Positions 52,501 to 62,662 of a stretch of 64,000 nucleotides of DNA are shown here, in pieces. Source of the stretch: Patagioenas fasciata (taxonomy: Eukaryota; Chordata; Aves; Columbiformes; Columbidae); the NCBI RefSeq assembly GCF_037038585.1, contig NC_092525.1, positions 23,456,867 through 23,520,866 on the forward strand. The letters run 5' to 3'. The position numbers were made by a program, and so were the translations under genes. Positions within the stretch are counted from its first letter, which is position 1, and every line of letters begins with the position of its first letter. The notes below the pieces were generated by a model. It was not told where the DNA came from. It did not search any database and saw nothing but the letters and a program-made list of their open reading frames with translations.

Positions 52501-53006
52501 ATGCCTGGTGAAATACCAGGACTCCTCAGCCTCTCCTGTCCTTACAGAGCATCATCAGTTGATGTTACATAAGGACAGCATACATCATTGGTGTAGGAAA
52601 GGAAACAAGATAAATAAAAACTGGGTTTTTTTAATTATTTTTTTCTAAATCTTATGGAAATTAAAGCAAAATACTGCAAACATTTACCCAAGGAACTGAT
52701 GGAAATGTTACCAGTTGAAATCCTGGAAAGTAAAAGTGTTAGCTGTCTCCAAAAGAGAAAGAATGACTAGGTTGCAGTCAGTTGATAGCATCAACACAGC
52801 AGTGTTAATCATCAGGAGTAATATGTGTATTGTTAGGAATTTTGCTTTGTTCTTACCTGCTTATGATGGAGTAAACAGAAGACTAGAGAAACCAGAGCTG
52901 GAATCACAATCAAAACAAACATTGAAATACAAAAAGCCAGTTGACAACATGGGAATTTCTTTTTCTGTGAAATATTTCCATCCTTCATCAAGTCTGGTGC
53001 TTCCAT
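49144..53006 (-). CDS. TNFSF18: TNF-superfamily ligand, probable GITR ligand (TNFSF18), three coding exons
   Basis: Seen: joining 53006..52857, 50748..50718 and 49517..49144 on the minus strand gives 185 codons including TAG, a 184-residue protein. It has a short lysine-containing N-terminal tail (1-19), two juxtamembrane cysteines (20-21), one hydrophobic span (about 22-46), a short stalk with a cysteine at 55, and a TNF-homology domain (about 75-184). The domain holds the strand motif SGNYFIYAQV (99-108), QKGDKLYC (154-161) and a terminal ETYWGLYKL (176-184); N175-E-T is an N-glycosylation sequon. No signal peptide precedes the anchor, so the topology is type II. Known: TNFSF18 is a trimeric ligand of TNFRSF18 (GITR) that costimulates T cells; it has a short tail, a small second exon and about 177-199 residues in human. 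Inferred: the size, exon layout and the NxTYWG ending favour TNFSF18 over TNFSF4. FASLG also ends in GLYKL but has a long proline-rich tail that is absent here. Family call near certain, orthology probable. Confidence 0.85.
49518..50717 (-). other. TNFSF18 intron 2
   Basis: This intron is 1200 nt, with donor GTAAGT and acceptor TTTTCCTCAG. There is an ATT-rich run near 49650 and no recognisable transposon. The splice ends are canonical GT-AG. Confidence 0.8.
50718..50748 (-). CDS. TNFSF18: TNFSF18 coding exon 2: 31-nt microexon encoding the stalk
   Basis: The acceptor is TTCTTTCCACAG just upstream on the minus strand and the donor is GTAAGT at 50717..50712. The 31 nt encode APGLCWAHGY plus the first base of a leucine codon. 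Exon 1 ends in phase 0 and exon 3 enters needing one carried base, so an exon of length 3n+1 was required, and this one fits exactly. The cysteine at residue 55 sits where human GITRL, as I recall it, also has a stalk cysteine. The exon is far too short for ORF-based detection. Confidence 0.8.
50749..52856 (-). other. TNFSF18 intron 1
   Basis: This intron is 2108 nt, with donor GTAAGA and acceptor TTCTTTCCACAG. I see no recognisable repeat family inside it. It holds short A-rich runs around 51820 and T-rich runs around 51965 and 52625, and otherwise ordinary unique sequence. Confidence 0.78.
52857..53006 (-). CDS. TNFSF18: TNFSF18 coding exon 1: cytoplasmic tail and transmembrane anchor
   Basis: This exon holds 50 codons and ends in phase 0 at a CAG followed by the donor GTAAGA (52856..52851). 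The chosen start is the ATG at 53006, which has A at -3 and G at +4, a strong Kozak context. The frame stays open upstream but has no earlier ATG, only a GTG at 53099. A second in-frame ATG occurs at codon 7. The segment QKKKFPCC (15-21 plus flank) puts lysines on the cytoplasmic side and cysteines at the membrane edge, as in many type II proteins; palmitoylation there is only a possibility. An upstream 5' UTR exon cannot be excluded. Confidence 0.82.
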
Positions 53007-53560
53007 GATGCTTGTCCTTGAGAAAGCTAGAGGTGAGGATGCAAGCAGGACCACGGCTGAGAAAGGCACTGTCAGAGTTCCCAAGGTCCTTATTGCCACA
53101 GCAGAGCATGGACACGACTTTATGCTGGAGGTTTCCCCATGCTAATAAAGCCAAGAGGAGGAGCCACCGTTGTGTTTCACCACTAGCCCAGGCTAAGAGG
53201 CAATGCGTTAGCACTTCCTCATGAAACCGAGGCAGAGAACTTTCATTTGGCTCCTGGCCCAGAGTGACCAAAATGAAACTGTGGCAACAGGCTGCTAGGG
53301 CTCCGAAAAGCACCTTGGACTTTTCACGCAAGGAGACAAGTTTAGAAACTCTCCAGCAAACACCAAGTGCAGGGATAAGGTGTCAAGCACAGGAATCTTC
53401 CCATGGCTGCGTGCGATCTGTTTGTCTCCAGAGGTACCAGTGATTTTTATGGCTGAGGAGTTGGCAGCAGATTAAATCTGTTTCTCCTTTTGATAGCACA
53501 GATCTGAGCACTGATGCTGGCATAGCATTCTTGCAGTTCCCCGAGGTCATGATTCACGCA
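53007..53560 (-). promoter_or_regulatory. Probable 5' UTR and proximal promoter region of TNFSF18
   Basis: This is the DNA directly upstream of the start codon on the minus strand. A weak TATA-like CATAAAAA occurs at about 53445..53452 (minus strand), about 440 bp from the ATG. There is no CpG island, as expected for a tissue-restricted immune gene. The transcription start cannot be fixed from sequence. Confidence 0.3.
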
Positions 53561-53562
53561 AT

Positions 53563-53574
53563 AAAAGTGAAACT
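53563..53574 (+). promoter_or_regulatory. IRF/ISRE-like motif upstream of TNFSF18
   Basis: The sequence AAAAGTGAAACT closely fits the interferon-regulatory-factor pattern GAAANNGAAANN. It lies about 560 bp upstream of the TNFSF18 start codon. These elements act in either orientation. A 12-bp match occurs by chance at some rate in 64 kb, so this is suggestive only. Confidence 0.3.
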
Positions 53575-54620
53575 ACACACAACTTAAAAATATGTCCGCA
53601 AGCGATCCCTGCTGTGGAGCCACTAGCGTAGCCTTATCAGCAAATGGAAACAGTTGCATCAACCACCAGCCTGTCTTCCACACTGATGTCATTTGAGGAG
53701 GAGAAGGGAGAGTAAGAAAATAGTTGGAATTTTGTATATGGCTTTCAGTTTGCAGTTTGAAATGAGCTGTTTGCTTTTCAAAGACTTCCTAAGATAATTT
53801 TTTTTTTATTTTGCCCTTTTGATTTTTTTTTTCTTACCTCCTTTTGAATTCATTATTGTAGGAACAAAATTGTGAGTTAGAAGTTGTGCGTGGGGGGCAA
53901 AGAAAAATAAAAATCAGAAAGGCATGAGAAGTAAAAAACAAAGGAAAGCCAAAAAAACACCTGAAAGAAATATAAGTTTAACTTTCAAACTTTGAAGTAG
54001 TTTCTATTTTGAAATTCTGCACATTGTTTTGAGTTTTCTTTCAATATGAAAAGGTGTTCTTCATTGGTGTTTATTTAAAAAAGAAATTCTGACACACAAA
54101 GATACCACATAGAGATCTCTGCCAACTCTACTGCACTCCCTTGCTGGGGATAGAGTGCATGGCAAATGTCCTTTATAAACTTTAGTCTCGCTTCCGCTCT
54201 TTCTTCTCCTCTTCTGAACCTGTGGGAGAAGCCTCAACTCTTCCAGCTGCACAAAACCAAAGTTTAATCTCCGTGTCTTGCAGAGCAGTGGAATGGAAAC
54301 AGACATTTGGAAGGGGGCACAAGAACAAAACTAAAAAACCTGAACTGTTGTGTTAATATTCCACTTCATCTTTCACATTCTCACTTAGTGCCAGAGCAGG
54401 TCCTCAGCACACATTTAATTCAGGGTGGGACAGAGGGGAAACCTGCATGTGTTGCCCTCGGCAGGGTTCAAGGCAAGCTGTGGGAAAGAAAAGCATCAGA
54501 CAGCCTCAGTGTGACTTTCCTGTGTCCTCCACCAGCCCGTATGGCTTTTCTACCTGCCTTGCTAGTGACTCCACATGACTAATGTCAAGGAAACAGGGTA
54601 TTATCCGTAAACTTTTCCCT

Positions 54621-54652
54621 AAAAAACAAAAACAACAAACAAACAAACAAAA
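54621..54652. repeat. (AAAC)n microsatellite
   Basis: About 32 bp of AAAAAC, AAC and AAAC units in the 5' flank of TNFSF18. Confidence 0.8.
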
Positions 54653-55171
54653 GGCAATTAATGAGACTTGGCCTGTGTGGGAGACCTATTAACCTCTATG
54701 ATGTTCACCTTGCTCTGCACCCTGCCTTTGACTGACACCAGAGAAGAGACAAGGGTGGTCCCTGCACCAGCCCCTTTCCTTTCTCCCTGAAATAATTGGT
54801 TTATTAAAGCTGTGTGTGCAAGAGCCTTTGATGATCCAGTTGTTTCTCTGAGCTGGACCAAACCCTGCAATCAGTCACCCTGAAATGTAGCAATGCCCAA
54901 GACAAATACAAACCCTCAGCTGCAAACAGGGATTGTTCACGATCAGAGAGCCTGCTTCTCCCCATGCACTGCACAAGCTGGTTTAGAAGCCCTGTTTTGA
55001 CCTCAAACCAGCATTGGCCTGTGGCTCTGATCCTACAGCCTCAAACACTAAGCTTGCCGCTGTTAAGCTTCTGGCTTCAACCGCAAAAAAAACCTAAACA
55101 ATCTTCATTTTACAGCATGCAAATGAGACTTCCTGTGACATCCCATGTACTGCGGAGACAGCAAAAGGTCT

Positions 55172-55250
55172 AAAAAAAAAAAAAAAAAAACACAAGAAGA
55201 AAAGATCTACCAACAGCAATTTCAGCAACTTTTTTTTTTTTTTTTTTTTT
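55172..55250. repeat. A19 and T21 tracts facing each other across 39 bp
   Basis: Nineteen A (55172..55190) and twenty-one T (55230..55250) form an inverted pair separated by 39 bp of non-repetitive sequence. Confidence 0.85.
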
Positions 55251-58200
55251 AACCTGCAAAAGAACCCTTTTTTATTTTTATTTTCTTTTCTTTGTTCGAA
55301 CAAAAAATTATGATTGCTACCACAAATAGAGCTCAGGAGCAGAAAGCATCAGTCCCAGTACCCAAAATTTGCCAGTTTCTTAGAGTGAATATAGGGTTAA
55401 AATAGGAAGAATCATACAGGGGAGGAGTTGTACAGGATCAATAAGGGGCTGGGGTTGAATTCTTCCAGATTTTGAACAGGCATTTATTTCACTTGGTGGA
55501 GTCTAGCTAGTATTGTATTTATTTTATATTAATTGTATCATATTATGTTAAACACGAGCCCTGTGCAGGGCTGGAGGAGCCCTGGCAGGAGCCAGTAAAA
55601 GTACTGTTTAAATTAAGGCTTTCTTTTTATTTGCAAGAAGATTTATGGCTGCATCTCAACTGTATTTCCCTTCCAGATCCCAGCAGTTTCTATTAGGATG
55701 GTGTTTAAGCATGTTATGTCCAGTTAAAAAATCAAACTCAGACTAAGCCCACCAGACCAGAGGATGCGATTGCTGCCACATTTGGCCTAATCTTCTGCAT
55801 TTCTTGGTACTACTCAAAAGCAGCCTCAGATCCCAGAATATGATTTTGCAATTAATCTGTTTATTGGCAGGGTGACCACCATATGCTGGTGTTGTCCTTC
55901 CTTTCCTTTCTCTCCTAATAGCCTGTTAGAAAGGGATGGAAACAAATCCAGCCTAGAAGCAGCCGTGCTTCATACAAAGGAGCACGATTATGATCCTTGC
56001 CTGCCTTTTCTCCCTTGCTTCCCTTCCCTGGTTTCTTTAAAAGACAAGTGTTAGACAGACTTCCTGCTAGCAGTGTCCCAGCTTGAAATACACAAAGTTT
56101 ATCTTTAGCCTTTGAATTTCCATTCTGTTGGACTGCATGGGTGCAGGCATTTGACTGTTGGCCAATCTAAAAATACGAAATCTCTGTTGAGATTATTAAA
56201 GCAGAATGGGAAATTCATGTATTCAACTTCAACACGGTCCTAACCTCATTTCCTCTGACTGAGGCTGGCCTGGGGTACTTGAGGTAATTTCATGGCTCAT
56301 GCACAGATTGGGACTCGCAGACTTACCACCCACGTATTCAGGTGGGAGTTTTCTGTTTGCCTGCTTGACTCTCTGTGACAATGTTCAATAACGTGTTTGT
56401 CCCAGCCCCCCTCACTCAGACACCCCACAGTTCTTCACAGCCTGTCCTTGGGGAGCTGCTTCTCAAACCCTCAGCCGTCACAGAATCCTGTGTGATTTCA
56501 TCATCGAATATTAGCACCACCCAGTATAACCATGAAGTTTGCTTTAACCCTGAGGTTTTTAAGTCATAACCAGCTTGTTTTCACTGACAACAAAAGTTGC
56601 CCCATCTTTACTTTGTGGCTCAGCCTTTCTTTATGTGTGTTTGTGGGAAAACTGACATGTTTTCAGCAGCCACAGCTTTCCAGGGATATGAGAGGCTTAA
56701 GAAGCACAGAAAAGCCCTAGTGGAGTTTCAACCCCGGTCTGCAAGAGTAGAGATAAAGAAATACTGATTCATTTGAGAGATCCTGAATTTCAGTTCTATC
56801 TGTTGCATGAAGTGTGCAGGCATTACTGCTGTCCTTGTTTCCCTCAAGCTAATTGTTTCGGGGAGGGCAACAAAATCAGTGGGCAAAGCTGGAAAAATTG
56901 GCTGTCATCAGGAAAATGAACCATGGCAAGATGCCTTGCCAAGGCAGCCCATGGGCACCAGTCAGTCCCACATTTCAGGCCTGCAGGCTCTGGGGTGGGC
57001 ACAGAGCTGGGACCACAGCCATGTGTGTCCCAGCAGGAATCCTGGCATGAGGTGTGACGGAAGCGATGGGTCCGCGCTGGCACCCTGTCCTGGCAGCTGG
57101 CACAGGCAGCTGCAGTGCAGCTCCCCCTGGAGCGGCTGAAACGCCTGTGTGGCTCTGTGTGTGTTGTCTTCTGGTCCTGGCAAAAATACTCTCTCTGCCA
57201 AAAGTACTCGGCTAAAATGTGGGCAAGCTGCAGTGAAATCTCTAATGTGAAACAGCTGCTGTGAATGCCTAAGGCCTCTCTCTGAATCAGGTTTCATTTG
57301 CTTTAAGGCTTAAATATTGCTAGAAGCGTGTGTTTCCGTGCTCAACAGTGAAAATATCTTGCTTTGATTAGGCTGTGCTGTGCGTGCACACCAGGATCCA
57401 TGGAGGAGGACTTTTCCAAGGTGCAGTTCTTTACCTGCATACCACAGACAAATTCTCAGCCTAGCAAACTCTCCATCCTAAAATACTCCTTGTGGTCTCC
57501 CTGGGGTGCAGCCCCCTCCCAGGTGTTTGGGAGATTCTTCTGATTTTGCTTTACACTTGTCAGAGAAGCAGCAGAGATTGGCGGCGGGGCTGAGCCCTGC
57601 AAGAAGGGCCACGATGCCCATGTGGAGCCGCTGCCCACAGCGCAGGGGGAGATTCCTCCAGCGCCTTGGGGGAGCCCAGGCACAGGAGCTGGAGAGATGC
57701 CTGAGGGCTACAGGCTGTGCCAAATTTGTCACATTCCTACCTCTGATTTTCCCTCTGCAAAGCACTCTCAGTGTTACTGTGTCTTGTGCGTTGTCTGCCT
57801 TCAGTTGCTATCCACAGTATTTCATTTGGCCTTTGGCTGCCGGGTGGGTGAGCAGTGTGATCTGAATAGCGACTAATTTCAGGGGTGGGTTAAGCATAAT
57901 GTATGGGACCTTTGATGGAAAGTTTTACTCTGTGTAGGTGATCAGAGCCTGCAGCCTAAAGCCAGCAGCTCTTGGAAGAAGGAGGAGAACTGGCAGTGTG
58001 CTCTTGGCTGAGGAGAGAGGAAGGATTGGGAAGGGTGGGAAGAGCAGCTAAGCCCAATTCCCACCTGACACCCACAGTAGACTCTCATAACTCTATAGGA
58101 CCTACTGGTGTGGATGGATGATTTGTGTGTGAAATATTCTATTGCACAACACTTTTCTGGGTTTGATTTTTTCCAAAATTCCTTATTCCTGTTCAAAGCT

Positions 58201-61200
58201 TTCTACCTGAGACCAAAGAGCATTTCTTTCTGATGCATGGTATCAGCACTGTTCCTGCATCTTCCCACAGAGGTATGTTCAGGGCTGGAGGCCGCTTCCC
58301 ATCAGCAGCAGGGCTGGCTCAGGGTTTTGTCTGCTTCCAGGCCACACTGACCTCATCTCCTTGCTGAGGTGTGAGAATGGCTAAGGCAGAGCCTAGCTGT
58401 TGGTTCAGGTTGTGTGTTGACTACCAGATGGCAAAGTCATCCTGTGTTTGTAATAAGCTCTTCAGAACGCAAGGCGACAGTGGTGTGTGCTGCCTTTTTG
58501 CATCCAGCAAAGTGTCTCCCTGCTGCAACATGAGCTAGGTGGGCATGGCATGCCCTGCCTGGCCTGCCTTCTGCCTACTGGCAGCTGAATATACCACAAA
58601 ATTTGCAAGGCACAGCACACGCACATGGTGGAAAAGGGAGAGGGGAGAATATTATGCTGGCCTTTGACAAACTGCATTTATTTGTAACTGGGAACAAGCT
58701 GCTGCAGGTCTCCCAGTTTCACAAAGCTTACCTATCCTCTGTGTTTTCTCTCTCTGTATTATTCCTTTTTACTGGTACCAGTTATGAGTGTCAGGCAGGC
58801 AGCCCACAAAACACGGCCACACTTCTGAGCTCACCCATCTGCTCCTGCACTCGCTGTCTCCTTCACTTTCCATCTCTGCACTGTCATCTCAGAGTTAATG
58901 TTCACTTCCTCTTGGTCTCCGTTAACCTGCAGCCATATGGGATGGCGTCATATGTAAACACCACAGGTGACGTGTCCTTTACCCTCCTCTTCCCTTCTTT
59001 AAGCCAACTTGCCTCTGCTTTCCCTCCCAAATGTTCTTCCATTTTGTATTTTCCATTTGTGAGTATTTTAGCTTCATAAAAGACAGATCTGCCACTTGTG
59101 CTCCACAGAAGGTAATCACTCTCCTCTTGTGCCACTGACAGAGCTACCACAATGAACTTGTTTGAGGTGTAGGTTGTTCCATACCATGGTGTTTCCCTGC
59201 AGAGATTTCACCAGGCGGTGGGAAATTCCGTGTTCTCTATTACATGTGCAGGCAGACCAGAGTGACAGCTCCTGTGAACCCAGCATTTGCTGGTTGTCAG
59301 CACTTGTGCTAGTGCGCTGAGGTTCTCTCTGACACACACCAACATTTTGCTTCTTTAGGGGCTGTTTGTACTCAGTTCCTCCTGCTTCTCCCAAACCATT
59401 ACACAGCATACGTTTTCTTGAGTCACACACTTACTTTGGGCAGTGTGTCCAGGCTGCTGTGATTACTCTTCTAGGTAGAAGTGAGCTTGCAATAAAACCA
59501 AGAAGAAAGGCTTGCTTCAGTAATTTGTTCCGGAGAAGCAGCAGGGGTGCAGGCTCCACCTCCTCCATGCTGCTGTGAGCTTTATTCCTCAAAATAGCAG
59601 GAGTATGCAGGGTCCCTGCATTACTGTGGTGTCACCCAAAGCAAACTGAGAGAACAGCAGCCGTCCATCTCCTCTGGGATACCAGATTGTGACCACTAAT
59701 GTGATGACTAGTGGGAAGACTAGGTCTGTCCCCCCGGGTCACCCCTCTCAGAGCCACTTGGCCAGGGTCTCTGCAGAATCATCTCCATTCATTGCTGAGA
59801 CTCCTCCACGACCACAGACATGAGGGTTTCTTTTTCATCCCTGCTAAAGCTAAAAGAGAGAGATGCTTGAGAGGATCCTGTCTCGTCTCACCAGCTTCCC
59901 TCCAGGCTTAAACCAATCAAGTGCTCCAGCAGGTTTCTGGATTTCCTACTTGCTCCTTCAGTTTGCTCCTCTCACAGCACTAAATACTGGAAACTGACTC
60001 TCTTCTTAGACAGAGAAGAGGTTTCCAGAAGTGCTACTCAGGATCCTTGCAGATGCTAGGTGCTAGCTGAGGTGAGGTGTTAAACATGCTTGCTGGTCCT
60101 GAGCTGAAAAGCAGCAAGCTTTGCTTGGCTGCTCTGGAGCGGAAATATTTCAGGAATGAGTCAGCATTTTAGAACCTGGCGGTTTCACCAGAATTTATTC
60201 AAGAAAATTTTTCAAAACGTTCTGGATTCCTGTGGTGTCATGTGAATTACTCCAGAGTCACACTGTACACAGGTACACAGTAAGATTTCTGTGCATGAGG
60301 CTTCTTGGGCTTCCTTGTATGGTTTCTGGCTGCTCTGTGCATGGTTTTGAATAGTGCAGTTAAGAGTTAGTGATTGACAACTTGGAAACTTATCTGAAAA
60401 TTAGACTTGCTTCTGATATCCTTGAAAAATCTAAAGAAGTAAAATCAGAGCAATCTGAGGAACGCGAGACAATCTTGGCTATAGTGTCTTCTCCAGAATT
60501 GGTTTTTTCCCTGAGTTTAGAACAACATTTTTCCTGTTGCGTGATGAAATTACGTGTTGTGTCTTGTGACAGACTGGATACGCTTCAGTTGTGATGCTTT
60601 TACGAGCAGGCTCTAATCTGTAAAGCCTTTCTCCAGAGCAACACTGCTCGGCTGTCATCTTTCTTCCCCTGCCAGCCTTTCCTGCTTGGCTTCAGGCTGA
60701 GCACAGCAGCGACAACAGCTGTGCAGGGGCCAAAATGGGAGCTTTTGAAGGGACTTGGCCATAGATCCAAATACAAGAGGGCTTAGGTGGGTCTGTGCTA
60801 GGCTGAGACAATGAAATCATGCTAGCTTTCCCTGGGAGCTGTCTCCTTCCCCCAATACTTATTTTGCCCTCAGCAGCCGTTGGCAAGAGGGATGTGCTAA
60901 CTTGGAGCTGGAGAGTGTCTTCAAATATCCCCTAACAGCAAGGTGAAATATGTGTTTGAGGAAGAGGAGGAGCCTGTAACTCTGACCAGTTTCAATTCAG
61001 TAGGAAGAATGAAAAGCAATTGCCTTGTTTTATGCCCCCTGTGTTCCAGTTCTTTACTGTGAAGATGTGAGAATTTGATGGAGGAGTTATATTTAGCCAC
61101 TTTATTTTCCTTGTTCTCTAATCAACTCTCCTCTTTCAAAGGTAATGTCTGTAAAAACTAACTGTTAACATAGACAATTTCCAAGTCATCAGAAACCATA

Positions 61201-62162
61201 ACAGGAAGAAATCTCAGCAAAGGAAGCAGCACAAAGGCAGTGGCAGCACCATGTGGTTTGGATACTACTATATTGTGACAATGCTTGAGTGTCTTCATCA
61301 GACTAAATGAGAAAGAGTAAAACACAGAGAAACCATAGAGCAATATTAATTATCTTTGTGTTCTCAGTGTGTGCCAGTGGTTAGAGATGAGGGTTGCTTT
61401 TTGGGCTGGGGATGCAGGTCCAAGCTTGGGATGTTGCTCATAGGGAGACCTGCTCCAGGCCCTTGGAAGTGCTTGCTCAGAGCTGAGAGTGTCAGGTCCA
61501 TCTAAGCTGTCAGTGCTTTTTGAGGAGCACTGCAGGGATAACATTTTGAGTCTTGTGTTGTAAATGCTACTTTTTGAAGGGACTGAGTGTCTCTATCACA
61601 GAGCCCGCTCATTGTCCTTGCCCAAGTCCTGCATTCAAGTCAAACCACAAGCAGGGACTTCAAACAGGGAGATACTTGCGTGTCTGAAACCATGTAGTAA
61701 AATGGTGATTTGTCTAGTCCAGAAGCCCTTCCTGATTCCTCAGTCATTGTCATTTGGGTTGGAAAAGGCAGTGCAACCTTACTCTGTTCTGCTTCCTCTT
61801 GCTGCGGAAGCTGAGGAACTATAGCGTGACAATGAGAGCTTCAGCAGAAACAGTGTGAATAGGACAGGGTGAAAAAGTTCTAATTACAGTACAAGGTCTT
61901 CTAAAGAGGCCAAATAGAGAAGTGGTTGGTCTTGTGTTTGCACTGTCCTCACTCAGTACCAGTGATCTTGGTTTAGTTAGAAAATCACAGTGGTTCTGCA
62001 CTGGCCTTGCGAAATCTGTCTGACTCAATTCTTTTGCAGACAGACGGGTGAGTTAGTTTTCAAAGTTTCAGTAAAGCTGCCCCAGTAAGCTGGTGATTGT
62101 TCTGCCCTTCAACTGTAAGCTTCACATGCCCCAGGGAGATGCTCTGCCCCCTCATCTAAGGA

Positions 62163-62465
62163 TAGGGACAGACTTTTTAGTACAGACTGTAGTGATAGAA
62201 CGAGTGATAACAGTTTCAAGCTAAAAGAGAGGAGATTGAGACTAGATATAAGGAATGTTTTTTTTTTTTACAATGAGGGTGGTGAGACACTGGCCCGAGT
62301 TGCCCAGGGAGGTGGTAGATGCCCTGTCCCTGGAAACATACAAGGCCAGGCTTGAAAGGGCTCTGAGCAACCTGATCTAAGTGAAGATGTCCCTGCTCAT
62401 GGCAGGGGGCTGGGCTAGGTGGCCTTTAAAGGTCCCTTCCAACCATAAACCATTCTATGATATCA
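62163..62465 (+). mobile_element. CR1 LINE 3' fragment, about 300 bp
   Basis: The segment follows the CR1 3' consensus: AGATATAAGGAATG, GAGGGTGGTGAGACACTGGC, GTTGCCCAGGGAGGTGG, CCTGGAAACATACAAGGCC, and a terminal GGTCCCTTCCAACCATAAAC then CATTCTATGAT. It ends in the usual short terminal repeat. It is 5'-truncated with good identity, hence relatively young. Confidence 0.95.
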
Positions 62466-62573
62466 GCTTGGCCCATATTCGTTACTGGAGCTGTGGGGAT
62501 TTCTGTCAGCAGAGTGGTCAGGTTATTGGTTTAGATGGAGTTACTTCAGTTAGACTTGTCCCATCTTTTTTTC

Positions 62574-62662
62574 TTCTTTTCTTTTTCCTTCCCTTCCTTT
62601 TATTTTTCCATTCTTTCTTTTCCTTTTCTTTTTCTTTTCCCCCTTTTCCTTTTCTTCTTTCA
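62574..62662. repeat. Polypyrimidine tract, about 89 bp
   Basis: The plus strand is almost only T and C, with two A, lying about 110 bp downstream of the CR1 copy. The minus strand therefore reads poly-lysine, glutamate and arginine in chance ORFs. Confidence 0.9.

Larger units (their letters stand above)
53575..62162. other. Intergenic DNA upstream of TNFSF18
   Basis: I looked here for TNFSF4, expected next on this side, and saw no TNF-domain exon on either strand. A somewhat GC-richer part at about 56850..57870 gives long overlapping ORFs on both strands, but no motif or splice arrangement supports a gene. Confidence 0.5.

Noticed and set aside
49144..53006. FASLG as the identity of the TNF ligand
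   Set aside because: The GLYKL ending fits, but FASLG has a long proline-rich cytoplasmic region, four exons and a different TNF domain. Here the tail is about 19 residues.
52833..53099. An 88-codon reading of TNFSF18 exon 1 starting at GTG and reading past the donor
   Set aside because: The upstream start is a GTG and the last codons lie in the intron. The ATG at 53006 has strong Kozak context and the donor at 52856 fits the splice phases.
58902..59430. Adjacent minus-strand ORFs considered as a TNFSF4 exon
   Set aside because: No TNF strand motifs, no hydrophobic anchor, and no suitable splice arrangement.
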